Assembly: GCF_028550395.1 (NCBI RefSeq)
Contig: NZ_JAQQKW010000005.1
Coordinates: forward strand, 186,001 to 250,000
DNA from: Asticcacaulis currens
GTDB taxonomy: Bacteria > Pseudomonadota > Alphaproteobacteria > Caulobacterales > Caulobacteraceae
Reading direction: 5' to 3'
Length of the DNA: 64,000 bases
Shown here in pieces: positions 8,402 to 17,783 of the stretch (its first letter is position 1; every line of letters begins with the position of its first letter). The notes beneath the pieces were generated by a model. The model saw only the letters and a program-made list of their open reading frames with translations. It was not told the DNA's origin and ran no database searches. A program made the position numbers and the translations under genes.

Positions 8402-9553
8402 ATGACTCTCCGCAATTCGTCTGCACTTGCAGCGCTCGTCCTGACGCTGATGGGCGTCAATGCCGCTCAGGCCGCTACCGCCACCAGCGAAACCTTCGGC
8501 AAGCTGTCCGACGGCACCGAGGTTAAGGCCGTGGTGCTGAAAAACGGCAAGGGCGTTTCGGCCAAGGTCCTGACCTATGGCGCGACCCTGCAATCGGTGT
8601 GGGCCCCGGACCGCAAGGGCAAGGCCGCCGAAATCACCATCGGTTATGACGATCTCAAGGGTTATGTTGAAACCCCGCAATATCTGGGCGTGACCGTGGG
8701 CCGCTACGCCAACCGCATCGCCAAGGGCAAGTTTACGCTGGATGGCAAGGAATACACGCTGGCCACCAATAATCATGGCAACCACCTGCACGGCGGCCTG
8801 AAGGGCTTTGACAAGGTCAACTGGACGCTGGCCTCGGTCAAGAGCGGCGGCAAGACGGGCGAGGCTTCGGCCACCTTCACCTACACCTCGCCGGACGGCG
8901 AAGAGGGCTATCCCGGCACCATGAAGGTCGAGGTGACCTACAGCCTCAATGAAAACAACGACCTGACCATCCATTACAAGGCGACGACGGACAAGCCGAC
9001 CATCGTCAACCTGACCAACCACGCCCTGTTCAATCTGGCAGGTGTGGGTTCGGGCCGCTCGGCCCTCGAAGCCTCGCTGCAACTCGAAGCCGACGGCTAC
9101 CTGCCGACCAACGACACCGCCATTCCTTACGGCAATATCGCCCCGGTCAAGGGCACGCCGTTCGATTTCACCAAGCCGGCGGTAATCAATGAGCGCGTGC
9201 GCGATGCGCGTGATCCGCAAATCCTGATCGGCCTCGGTATCGACCACAACTACGTGCTGCGCGGCGGCGTGACCAAGACGCCGAAGCCTGCCGTCACCCT
9301 GATCGACGCCAAGTCGGGCCGCGGCCTGAAAATCCTCACCACCGAGCCGGGCATCCAGATGTACACCGGCAACTTCCTCGACGGGAAGATTCCGGGCCGC
9401 AACGGTCAGGTCACCCGCATGGGCGACGCCGTGGCCTTCGAAGCGCAGCACTTCCCCGACAGCCCGAACCAGCCGAAATTCCCGACCACCCGCCTGAACC
9501 CCGGCGAAACCTACACCCAGACGACGGTTCATCACCTCTTCGTCGCCAAGTAA
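8402..9553 (+). CDS. galM: Secreted aldose 1-epimerase (mutarotase)
   Basis: Interconverts alpha and beta anomers of aldoses. A signal peptide (residues 1 to about 24, cleavage near AQA-AT) indicates export to the periplasm, unlike cytoplasmic GalM. The active-site elements are present: GRYANRIAKGKF, the histidine motif NNHGNHLHGG, the second histidine in NLTNHALFNL, and the catalytic acid region FEAQHFPDSPNQPKFPTTRLNPGETY. It lies 27 bp before a sugar-acid dehydratase gene, so the two probably form a pentose or hexose catabolic unit. The galM symbol is used in the family sense. Confidence 0.88.
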   Translation: MTLRNSSALAALVLTLMGVNAAQAATATSETFGKLSDGTEVKAVVLKNGKGVSAKVLTYGATLQSVWAPDRKGKAAEITIGYDDLKGYVETPQYLGVTVGRYANRIAKGKFTLDGKEYTLATNNHGNHLHGGLKGFDKVNWTLASVKSGGKTGEASATFTYTSPDGEEGYPGTMKVEVTYSLNENNDLTIHYKATTDKPTIVNLTNHALFNLAGVGSGRSALEASLQLEADGYLPTNDTAIPYGNIAPVKGTPFDFTKPAVINERVRDARDPQILIGLGIDHNYVLRGGVTKTPKPAVTLIDAKSGRGLKILTTEPGIQMYTGNFLDGKIPGRNGQVTRMGDAVAFEAQHFPDSPNQPKFPTTRLNPGETYTQTTVHHLFVAK

Positions 9554-9580
9554 TTCAAGAAGTAAAGAATCCCCATACCG

Positions 9581-11392
9581 ATGTCCGACCGCAACCTCTC
9601 CCGTTCCCAGACCAAGCTCCGTTCGCGCGCCTGGTTCGACAATCCTGAAAACGCCGACATGACGGCGCTCTACCTTGAGCGTTACATGAATTTCGGCCTG
9701 TCGCTGGAGGAGTTGCAGTCGGACAAGCCGATCATCGGCATCGCCCAGACCGGGTCCGACCTCAGCCCGTGCAACCGCCATCACCTTGAGCTGGCCAAGC
9801 GTATCCGTGACGGCATTATCGAAGCAGGCGGCATCCCTATCGAATTCCCCGTCCACCCCATTCAGGAAACGGGTAAGCGCCCGACGGCAGGCCTTGACCG
9901 CAACCTCGCCTATATCGGCCTGGTCGAAGTCATCTATGGCTATCCGCTGGACGGCGTGGTCCTCACCATCGGCTGCGACAAGACGACCCCGGCCTGCCTG
10001 ATGGCCGCCGCCACCGTCAATATCCCGGCCATCGCCCTGTCGGTCGGCCCCATGCTCAACGGCTGGTACAAGGGTGAGCGCACCGGTTCCGGCACCATCG
10101 TGTGGAAGGCCCGCGAACTGCTGGCCGCCGGGGAAATCGACTATCAGGGCTTTATCAAGCTGGTGGCCTCTTCGGCGCCTTCTACCGGCTACTGCAACAC
10201 CATGGGCACAGCGACGACCATGAACAGCCTGGCGGAAGCGCTGGGTATGCAGCTCCCCTACTCGGCGGCCATCCCGGCCCCGCACCGCGACCGGCAGGAA
10301 TGCGCCTACCGCACGGGCAAGCGTATCGTCGATATGGTCCACGAAGACCTGAAGCCGTCGGACATCCTGACCAAGGAAGCCTTTATCAACGCCATCCGCG
10401 TCAATTCGGCCATTGGTGGTTCGACCAATGCCCCCATCCACCTCAATGCGCTGGCCCGTCATATCGGCGTGGACCTGAAGATCGAGGAATGGCAGCAGTA
10501 TGGCGAAGAGGTGCCGCTGCTGGTCAACCTGATGCCGGCCGGCGAATATCTGGGCGAAGACTATCACCATGCCGGCGGCGTCCCCGCCGTGGTGGGTCAG
10601 TTGATCAAGCACGGCCTGATCCATGAAAACGCCATCACCGCCAACGGCAAGACCATTGGCGAAAACTGCCGAGATGCGGTCATCGAGGACGAGCGCGTCA
10701 TCCGCCCGTTCGAGCAACCGCTGAAGCTGGCCGCCGGGTTCCGCGTCCTGTCGGGCAATCTGTTCGACTCGGCGGTCATGAAGGTCTCGGTCATCAGCCC
10801 CGAATTCCGTGAGCGCTATCTGTCCGATCCGGCCTCGCCCAACGCCTTTACCGGTCGCGCCATCGTCTTCGACGGCCCGGAAGACTATCACCACCGCATC
10901 GACGACGAATCGCTGAACATCGACGAGCACTGCATCCTGTTCATGCGCGGTGCTGGCCCCATCGGCTATCCGGGTGCCGCCGAAGTCGTCAATATGCGCG
11001 CCCCCAACTACCTGTTGAAGCGCGGCGTCACCTCGCTGGCCTGCATCGGCGATGGCCGTCAGTCGGGTACGTCGGGTTCGCCCTCCATCCTCAACGCCTC
11101 TCCCGAAGCGGCGGCGGGCGGCAACCTCGCCATCCTGCAAACGGGCGATCAGGTGCGCGTCGATCTCAACGACAATACGGTCAATGTCCTGATCTCTGAC
11201 GCGGAAATCGCCGAGCGCCGCGCCGCGCTTGAGGCCGCCGGTGGCTTCCAGTATCCGGCGCACCAGACGCCGTGGCAGGAACTGCAACGCAGCGTCGTCG
11301 GTCAGATGGGGTCGGGCATGGTCCTCGAAACCGCCGTCAAGTATCAGCGCATCGCTCAGGTCGGGGCCGGTGTGCCGCGAGACAATCACTAA
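9581..11392 (+). CDS. xylD: IlvD/Edd-family sugar-acid dehydratase, probably D-xylonate dehydratase
   Basis: 603 residues. Fe-S ligand cysteines are in [23 protein letters not shown] and GYCNTMGT, the three positions of the family. From memory the protein aligns along its length with Caulobacter D-xylonate dehydratase (shared [21 protein letters not shown], TPAxx[17 protein letters not shown] and ILNASPE segments). L-arabonate or another aldonate remains possible. In Caulobacter this step belongs to the oxidative xylose route. Here no xylose dehydrogenase or lactonase adjoins it, only the mutarotase. A strong terminator follows. Confidence 0.85.
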   Translation: MSDRNLSRSQTKLRSRAWFDNPENADMTALYLERYMNFGLSLEELQSDKPIIGIAQTGSDLSPCNRHHLELAKRIRDGIIEAGGIPIEFPVHPIQETGKRPTAGLDRNLAYIGLVEVIYGYPLDGVVLTIGCDKTTPACLMAAATVNIPAIALSVGPMLNGWYKGERTGSGTIVWKARELLAAGEIDYQGFIKLVASSAPSTGYCNTMGTATTMNSLAEALGMQLPYSAAIPAPHRDRQECAYRTGKRIVDMVHEDLKPSDILTKEAFINAIRVNSAIGGSTNAPIHLNALARHIGVDLKIEEWQQYGEEVPLLVNLMPAGEYLGEDYHHAGGVPAVVGQLIKHGLIHENAITANGKTIGENCRDAVIEDERVIRPFEQPLKLAAGFRVLSGNLFDSAVMKVSVISPEFRERYLSDPASPNAFTGRAIVFDGPEDYHHRIDDESLNIDEHCILFMRGAGPIGYPGAAEVVNMRAPNYLLKRGVTSLACIGDGRQSGTSGSPSILNASPEAAAGGNLAILQTGDQVRVDLNDNTVNVLISDAEIAERRAALEAAGGFQYPAHQTPWQELQRSVVGQMGSGMVLETAVKYQRIAQVGAGVPRDNH

Positions 11393-11418
11393 ACCCACGT
11401 CTGCTACGGCTTGATTCA

Positions 11419-11448
11419 CCGCCGGAGGCCGCGCCTCCGGCGGTTTTT
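11419..11448 (+). terminator. Rho-independent terminator after the dehydratase
   Basis: A 10-bp GC-rich stem CCGCCGGAGG / CCTCCGGCGG (11419-11428 with 11434-11443) with a 5-nt loop is followed directly by TTTTT. This is a textbook intrinsic terminator closing the mutarotase-dehydratase unit. Confidence 0.9.
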
Positions 11449-11459
11449 CATATCGGCAC

Positions 11460-11662
11460 ACGGCTGATTACGATTTAGCCTTATACTCACAAGTGTTTTA
11501 ACGGTCCAAAATCGTATCCGTGATGATTTTATATACACTATATTACCGCAAAAAATAATATAGCGCCTCCGTATCAAGTGAAATAATTCCAGTAAACACG
11601 ATCTTTACACTTAATCCTGTACACATGAGGCAATCGCGTTCTGTGTTTGCGGGTGCTTTCCT
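11460..11662 (+). promoter_or_regulatory. AT-rich upstream region of the HAMP receptor gene
   Basis: About 200 bp far richer in A+T than its surroundings. It has two dyads: TACGATTT near 11468 with AAATCGTA about 40 bp later, and TATATTA (11539-11545) with TAATATA (11556-11562). It probably holds the promoter and regulatory sites of the following gene, but no -35/-10 pair can be assigned with confidence. Confidence 0.35.
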
Positions 11663-12508
11663 ATGTCCATTCGTTTGCGTCTGATGGCCCTGATCGGCTC
11701 GTTCGGTATCACGGCCCTGCTCATCACCGGTCTCGCCCTGGTGTCGCTGCAACGCTACAAGACGATGATGACCGAGTACGGGGCCGCCTACGAACACGCT
11801 TACGACATCGAACGCATCAATCACATGGTCAGCAATGTCGTGATGGAGTCGCGCGGCATCTACCTGTCGCAGGACACGGCTGAGGCCAGGGTGTTTAGCC
11901 ATCGCCTGTCGCACAATCTCGATGAACTGGACGGATTGCTGAACGAGTGGCGGCAGTCAAAAGACCCGGAGGAGCGCGCCCGCTACGCCGAAATCGAACC
12001 GGCGGTCCGTGACTTCCTCACCAAACGCCGTGACATGGTCAGGCTGACCGATGAGGGCAAGATCGCGCAGGTAACGGCGCTGGGCAAGGCCGGGCGCGAA
12101 GACCGCATCCGTCTTCAGCAGACACTCGACACACTGGTGGCCGAAGCGCACAAGGATCTGGCGCAGACCCAGGCCGAGGCGGCGGCTTTTTCGGAACAGC
12201 GCGGCCGGACGTTTCTGATCATGGCGCTGGTGTCGATTGCGGGCATACTGTGTCTGTCGGCAGTCGCCATCATGCACTTTATCACGCGCCCCTTGCGCCA
12301 CGTTGCCGGAACCATCATCAGCCTGTCGGAAGGCAAGCTCGATACACCGGTGCCGGAAGAGACCGACGACAAGGGAGAGGTGGCCGAACTGTGGCGCGCC
12401 ATCGCCCGGCTCAAGGCCCACGCTATCGAGGCGGAAAAGATCGTCGAGGCTCAGCGTGAGGCCGAACGCCTGCAAGCGCTGGAAGCCCGTCAGCTGATAC
12501 TGGACTGA
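11663..12508 (+). CDS. Orphan four-helix sensor with HAMP domain, no output domain
   Basis: 281 residues: a first membrane helix (about 6-30), a helical periplasmic region of about 155 residues resembling the four-helix-bundle MCP ligand domain, a second membrane helix near 188-212 (FLIMALVSIAGILCLSAVAIMHFI), and a HAMP domain from ITRPLRHVAG to about 268 with the conserved Pro and E(V)AELW. The protein then stops at LEARQLILD, in the coiled coil where a kinase, MCP or GGDEF domain would begin. No continuing frame exists downstream, where a minus-strand gene overlaps the end by 19 bp. It is either a truncated receptor or a stand-alone membrane sensor. Confidence 0.72.
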   Translation: MSIRLRLMALIGSFGITALLITGLALVSLQRYKTMMTEYGAAYEHAYDIERINHMVSNVVMESRGIYLSQDTAEARVFSHRLSHNLDELDGLLNEWRQSKDPEERARYAEIEPAVRDFLTKRRDMVRLTDEGKIAQVTALGKAGREDRIRLQQTLDTLVAEAHKDLAQTQAEAAAFSEQRGRTFLIMALVSIAGILCLSAVAIMHFITRPLRHVAGTIISLSEGKLDTPVPEETDDKGEVAELWRAIARLKAHAIEAEKIVEAQREAERLQALEARQLILD

Positions 12509-13542
12509 CCCGATTTACGGTAAATGGTCGAACGGTGGATACCCAGTGCCCGCGCCGCCGCGCTGACATTGCCGCCATGCGCTTCAAGCGCGCGCCGGAT
12601 GGCCGCCGTCTCCACATCGTCCAGCCGCCCCTCGGTCAGTGGGGCTAACGCCGGAGCCGTCCCGTCTTCCTCCCAGCGGGCATGATAGAGCCGCCCTTCG
12701 TGGTCGCGCAGGTGCAGCGCGCCGGGCCGCAAGCCCCCGGCATCAAACAGGTCGTCAAAGCGCAGGCTGTCGAGATCGTCCCAGTTACGCCCGGTCAACG
12801 ACAGGCCACGGCGATTGGCGGCGACCACCACCCCGTCACGGAAGACCAGAATACCTTCCCGCGCTGCCCCCAGCAGGCTGGAATCGCTATGGAAACGTAG
12901 GGTCTGGCACGACTCGAAGCCTTCGCGGAACAGGCGGTGTTCGATCTGTTCGACCGCCAGCCGCATCAGACCCAGCATATGACCGCCCTGCATATGGGCA
13001 GGGGTCGAGAGGTCGAGCACCCCCAGCACCGCGCCGCGCGGGTCGATAATCGGAGTCGCGGCGCAGCTTAACACGCGGTGCGCCTGAAAATAGTGCTCGG
13101 CGCCATTGACGGCCACCGGGCGGCGCTCGGCAATAGCGGTGCCGATCGCATTGGTGCCGGTACCGTCCTCGCTCCACAAAACGCCGGGCCGCAACGCCAC
13201 CTCCGCCGCCTTGCCCGCAAAGCCCGGATCGCCGACGGCATCGAGGATTTCGCCGCGCGCATTGGTCAGGATAACGATGCCGGAAAGCTCGCGTGCCTCG
13301 GCGTGCAGGGCGTCCAGTTCCGGGCGCGAGATACGACGCAAAGCCTCGTGCTTTTCATGCAGCAGGCGCACATCGCTGGTCGAAGGGGCTTCGGTGCGCG
13401 GATCAGCGGCGGCGTTCAGCCCCATATCGGCGCAGCGTATCCACGAGCGCAGTATGGCGTGTCCTACCTGATCCACGGGCAGGCTGTGCTTCTCGAAGAA
13501 GGCCTTGCGCGCCGCCTCGACGCGGATCGGATCGGTGGTCAT
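12490..13542 (-). CDS. AcoR-like GAF-HTH regulator lacking the AAA+ domain
   Basis: About 350 residues. The N-terminal half matches the sensor part of AcoR/PrpR-type enhancer-binding proteins: ILRSWIRCADMGL, then a GAF-like domain with GVLWSEDGTGTNAIGTA and AHRVLSCAATPIIDPRGAVLGVLDLS. A PAS-like stretch follows. The C-terminus is a Fis-type helix-turn-helix (VETAAIRRALEAHGGNVSAAARALGIHRSTIYRK). The central sigma-54-activating ATPase (GAFTGA, Walker motifs) is absent, so it probably works with a sigma-70-type polymerase. The ATG at 13542 follows GGCAGGAAACC and is preferred over the ATG 15 nt upstream. It is divergent from the aldehyde dehydrogenase gene and probably controls it. Confidence 0.85.
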   Translation of the reverse strand: MTTDPIRVEAARKAFFEKHSLPVDQVGHAILRSWIRCADMGLNAAADPRTEAPSTSDVRLLHEKHEALRRISRPELDALHAEARELSGIVILTNARGEILDAVGDPGFAGKAAEVALRPGVLWSEDGTGTNAIGTAIAERRPVAVNGAEHYFQAHRVLSCAATPIIDPRGAVLGVLDLSTPAHMQGGHMLGLMRLAVEQIEHRLFREGFESCQTLRFHSDSSLLGAAREGILVFRDGVVVAANRRGLSLTGRNWDDLDSLRFDDLFDAGGLRPGALHLRDHEGRLYHARWEEDGTAPALAPLTEGRLDDVETAAIRRALEAHGGNVSAAARALGIHRSTIYRKSGQSSIS

Positions 13543-13604
13543 GGTTTCCTGCCGCATTATCGTTCGTTGCAGGCATCATGCGCCCGCTTTGGGCATCTGT
13601 CATC

Positions 13605-13621
13605 TGTCGCAAAATGCGACA
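13605..13621. promoter_or_regulatory. Palindromic operator 1 of the aldehyde dehydrogenase/AcoR-like intergenic region
   Basis: TGTCGCA-AAA-TGCGACA is a perfect 17-bp palindrome centred at 13613, about 63 bp upstream of the regulator start and 160 bp upstream of the dehydrogenase start. A second near-identical site lies exactly 30 bp away. It probably binds the dimeric Fis-type HTH regulator encoded next to it. Confidence 0.65.
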
Positions 13622-13634
13622 TATTCGACACCTG

Positions 13635-13651
13635 TGACGCAGCCTGCGACA
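13635..13651. promoter_or_regulatory. Palindromic operator 2
   Basis: TGACGCA-GCC-TGCGACA matches operator 1 with one half-site difference (TGAC for TGTC). Its centre, 13643, is 30 bp or about three helical turns from operator 1, which would place both dimers on the same face. A weaker third copy, TGTCCGTGCTTGCGACA, is at 13704-13720. Confidence 0.6.
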
Positions 13652-13703
13652 GCGGGGATTGGCGGGGTTTCACAATGCGCGTGATGCTGCGGCGCATCAT
13701 GTT

Positions 13704-13720
13704 TGTCCGTGCTTGCGACA
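13704..13720. promoter_or_regulatory. Weak third operator copy
   Basis: The right half TGCGACA is perfect and the left half keeps TGTC with the same 3-bp spacer. The site is closer to the aldehyde dehydrogenase start (13782) than the other two. Its assignment depends on the first two sites. Confidence 0.4.
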
Positions 13721-13781
13721 GGCCTTCGCTGGGGCGCAGGCTGGGTGCCTCAGGGGTTAACACCAGATAAGGACAACTCGC

Positions 13782-15299
<1,518 letters not shown>

Positions 15300-15312
15300 T
15301 CGGAAATGCAAA

Positions 15313-15347
15313 AGCGCGGTGGGTGTTGAAGCCCCCGCGCTGTTTTT
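15313..15347 (+). terminator. Rho-independent terminator after the aldehyde dehydrogenase
   Basis: AGCGCGG (15313-15319) pairs with CCGCGCT (15335-15341), extended inward by a G-rich/C-rich match, and is followed by TTTTT at 15343-15347. The downstream alcohol dehydrogenase therefore probably has its own promoter. Confidence 0.75.
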
Positions 15348-15408
15348 ACGCGCGCCCATCCGTCGCATGGCGGCACGGCCCCCTGCGGCGCATTATGCTT
15401 CTCATACC

Positions 15409-15528
15409 AACGGCCGAAGATGCTGACCGCATCCGGCCGTTGAAAACTCGAGACTGTCTCATACGTGTCAGCGACATGAGACAGTCTCGAAAGGCATACC
15501 AAGAGTCATTTTCAATGACCCTTGGTAT
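15409..15528. repeat. Array of three hairpins upstream of the alcohol dehydrogenase
   Basis: Three consecutive inverted repeats. The first is AACGGCCG / CGGCCGTT (15409-15416 with 15434-15441). The second has perfect 15-bp arms TCGAGACTGTCTCAT / ATGAGACAGTCTCGA (15448-15462 with 15476-15490). The third is ATACCAAGAGTCATT with a 3-nt loop and its complement ending at 15528, with one mismatch. The ATACCAA word also appears at 15404. The block ends 27 bp before the adh start. It could be a mobile intergenic repeat or a structured leader or operator. Confidence 0.7.
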
Positions 15529-15555
15529 CATACCCATCCGCAGGAGAAACGCAGC

Positions 15556-16590
15556 ATGGCCAGAACCATGAAGGCGGCCGTTGTCCGCCAGTTCGGCAAA
15601 CCCCTCACCATCGACGAAGTGCCGGTGCCGGAACCCGGCGAAGGCCTGATTCAGGTGGCCATTCAGGCCTCAGGCGTCTGTCACACCGACCTGCACGCCG
15701 CCGAAGGCGACTGGCCGGTGAAGCCCAATCCCCCCTTCATCCCCGGTCACGAAGGCGTCGGTTACGTTTCGGCGGTGGGCAAGGGCGTCAAGCACGTCAA
15801 GGAAGGCGACCGCGTCGGCGTGCCGTGGCTCTATACGGCCTGTGGCCATTGCCGCCACTGTCTGGGCGGGTGGGAAACCCTGTGCGAATCCCAGCTCAAC
15901 ACCGGCTATTCGGTCAATGGCGGCTTTGCCGAATACGTGGTGGCCGATCCGAACTTCGTCGGTCACCTGCCCAAAAACATCAGCTTTACCGAAATCGCGC
16001 CGGTCCTGTGCGCGGGCGTGACTGTCTATAAGGGGCTGAAGGTCACCGACACCAAACCTGGCGACTGGGTGGTTATTTCCGGCGTCGGCGGTCTGGGCCA
16101 CATGGCCGTGCAGTACGCCAAGGCCATGGGGCTCAACGTCGCCGCCGTCGATATTGACGACGCCAAGCTCGACCTCGCCCGCCGTCTGGGCGCGACCGTG
16201 ACGGTCAATGCCAAAACGGAAGCCGATCCGGCGGCCTATATCAAGAAAGCCACGGATGGCGGCGCGCAGGGCGTGCTCGTCACCGCGGTTTCGACCACCG
16301 CCTTCAAACAGGCGCTCGGCATGGTGTCGCGCGGCGGTACGGTGTCTCTGAATGGTCTGCCGCCGGGGGAATTCCCGCTCGACATCTTCGGCATGGTGCT
16401 CAATGGCGTCACTGTGCGCGGCTCCATCGTCGGCACGCGACTCGACCTTCAGGAATCGCTCGATTTCGCCAGCGACGGCAAGGTCAAGGCGACCATCGCC
16501 ACCGAAAAGCTGGAAAACATCAACGACATCTTTGCGCGTATGCACAAGGGGCAGATCGAAGGCCGCGTCGTGCTCGACCTGACGGCGTGA
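15556..16590 (+). CDS. adhP: Zinc-dependent alcohol dehydrogenase, AdhP type
   Basis: Oxidises primary alcohols such as ethanol with NAD, or runs in reverse in fermentation. Length is 344. Catalytic zinc ligands are C42 and H65 (GVCHTD, PGHEGVG) with a later cysteine in APVLCAG. The structural-zinc cysteines are 96, 99, 102 and 110 in [15 protein letters not shown]. The Rossmann [11 protein letters not shown] near 175 is followed by an Asp in AAVDIDD, which favours NAD. CAGGAG precedes the ATG. It lies downstream of the aldehyde dehydrogenase but is separated by a terminator and a hairpin block. Confidence 0.93.
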   Translation: MARTMKAAVVRQFGKPLTIDEVPVPEPGEGLIQVAIQASGVCHTDLHAAEGDWPVKPNPPFIPGHEGVGYVSAVGKGVKHVKEGDRVGVPWLYTACGHCRHCLGGWETLCESQLNTGYSVNGGFAEYVVADPNFVGHLPKNISFTEIAPVLCAGVTVYKGLKVTDTKPGDWVVISGVGGLGHMAVQYAKAMGLNVAAVDIDDAKLDLARRLGATVTVNAKTEADPAAYIKKATDGGAQGVLVTAVSTTAFKQALGMVSRGGTVSLNGLPPGEFPLDIFGMVLNGVTVRGSIVGTRLDLQESLDFASDGKVKATIATEKLENINDIFARMHKGQIEGRVVLDLTA

Positions 16591-16639
16591 CGTTTTTTTG
16601 TCTCCGGCCCTTTCCCTCAAGCGCCGGAGACCTTATGTT

Positions 16640-16985
16640 ACACCTGTTCCTTCGGGGACTATGGGGATAAACGCCCACGTAATAAGCGGACTGGACCCGG
16701 GTGCGATTCCCGGCGGCTCCACCATTTCCCTCCGTTTGCGGAGCCTATGGGGCCGATCAGCATCGACAGACGTGTAAAGGTGTAGCCTTCCCTCAGTTTG
16801 AGCCTCTGTGATCGGCTCAAAATTATAGTTGCGAACGATAACTTCGCTTCGGATCAAGCTCTTGCTGCGTAATGCGGCGGATCTAATCCACCTCAACTCC
16901 TAGGGCTTAAGCTCCCTAGGCGGGGCCCGGCGAGGGCCTGGCAACAGAACCTCGCCACTTCCTCCACATTCCGATCAGGCCCTCG
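16640..16985 (+). ncRNA. ssrA: Two-piece, circularly permuted tmRNA gene
   Basis: The acceptor piece comes first. GGACCCGGG, a T-loop and the stem GGCTCC end in ACCA at 16724. A 24-nt spacer (16725-16748) follows, then the coding piece starts at GGGGCCG (16749-16755), which pairs with CGGCTCC of the acceptor strand, followed by a GATCAG...TCGACAG D-like arm. CACGT (16676-16680) can pair with ACGTG (16770-16774) to join the pieces. The tag frame runs GCG at 16831 to TAA at 16870-16872 and encodes ANDNFASDQALAA, ending in the ALAA-type ClpXP signal. A pseudoknot follows (stems 16929-16935/16950-16956 and 16936-16940/16976-16980). The outer ends are approximate. This arrangement is known from alphaproteobacteria. 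Confidence 0.9.
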
Positions 16986-17055
16986 CGTTCTTAAATCAGG
17001 ATTTGGGGGCCTGGCACCAGAACCTCGCCACTTCCTCCACATTCCGATCAGGCCC
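16934..17055 (+). repeat. Direct repeat of the ssrA 3' pseudoknot segment
   Basis: The 49-nt block at 16934-16982 recurs at 17007-17055 with a single change (GCAACA to GCACCA). A shorter third piece, CGCCTGGCAACAGAA, is at 17083-17097. Each full copy is bounded by GGGCCTG and CAGGCCC, which can pair. The second copy lacks the upstream GGCGAGG strand needed for the first pseudoknot stem. It lies beyond the expected 3' end of the coding RNA. Confidence 0.75.
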
Positions 17056-17234
17056 GCGCCAATTGTAAGTGAAGATGGGGGACGCCTGGCAACAGAAGTC
17101 CAGCACCTCCTCTCTCCAAAGCCATCACAAGTCGGGGAAATCTCGCACCTGCGGGCATTTTGCTGTTTTGTTTCAGCCGCACCGTGTTAAGTCTGGAGCA
17201 GATTCACTCCCCCAATGCAGGTACCCCGCCCGAC

Positions 17235-17756
17235 ATGACCGATACGCCGTCCGTCATTGACCACATGGATTATGCGACCCTGACCCAGAACGCGCTGCGC
17301 GGTGTGATCCGCGAAGCCCTGATCAAGGCGTCGCACCCGCAGGGCCTGCCCGGAGACCACCACTTCTACGTCACCTTCCTGACGCGCGCCGAAGGGGTCA
17401 GCGTCCCCGAAGACCTGCTGCGCCGCTATCCGCGCGACATCACCATCGTGCTGCAGCACCAGTATCGCGAACTGAAGGTCGAAGGCGACCGCATCAGCGT
17501 GACCCTGAGCTTTGGCGGCGTGCCCAAGGTGCTGCGCTTCCCCCTGTCGGCCATCACCCGCTTCTATGACCCCAGCGTGCAGTTCATTCTCGAGTTCGAC
17601 GTCGAAGAACCGCTGGAGGCCAATGATGACGGCGGCCCCATCGCGGACACAGCTCCGCCGTCAGAGGCCGGCGCGACCACTGAACCCGATCCGGACGCCC
17701 CGCCCCCCGATACCGGGCCAAAGGTCGTCTCGCTCGATCAGTTCCGCAAGAAATAG
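17235..17756 (+). CDS. sspB: SspB-family ClpXP adaptor
   Basis: 173 residues from the ATG at 17235; upstream in-frame starts would translate spacer sequence. The core matches the alphaproteobacterial SspB family: DYATLTQNALRGVIREAL, GLPGDHHFYVTFLTRAEGV, RRYPRDITIVLQHQY, then VTLSFGGVPKVLRFPLSAITRFYDPSVQFILEF. A long acidic, proline-rich linker follows and the C-terminus PKVVSLDQFRKK is the likely ClpX-docking tail. SspB tethers ssrA-tagged proteins to ClpXP. Its position directly after ssrA links the tag and its adaptor physically. Confidence 0.92.
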   Translation: MTDTPSVIDHMDYATLTQNALRGVIREALIKASHPQGLPGDHHFYVTFLTRAEGVSVPEDLLRRYPRDITIVLQHQYRELKVEGDRISVTLSFGGVPKVLRFPLSAITRFYDPSVQFILEFDVEEPLEANDDGGPIADTAPPSEAGATTEPDPDAPPPDTGPKVVSLDQFRKK

Positions 17757-17783
17757 CCGCCGCCTTCCGCAGGGTTTCGCCAC

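Noticed and set aside
8357..11461. Minus-strand open frame of about 1,030 codons opposite the mutarotase and dehydratase genes
   Set aside because: It is the antisense of two well-identified enzymes in GC-rich DNA. Its translation is low-complexity (many Asp, Gly, Arg, Val) with no family motif.
13652..13781. Sigma-54 (-24/-12) promoter for the aldehyde dehydrogenase
   Set aside because: GG...GC pairs with correct spacing were sought around TTGGCGGGGTTTCACAATGC, but the -12 element does not fit, and the adjacent regulator lacks the AAA+ domain.
16680..16724. An ordinary tRNA gene ending in ACCA
   Set aside because: The T-arm and acceptor match, but no anticodon or D arm precedes them. The downstream tag frame and pairing partner identify a permuted tmRNA.
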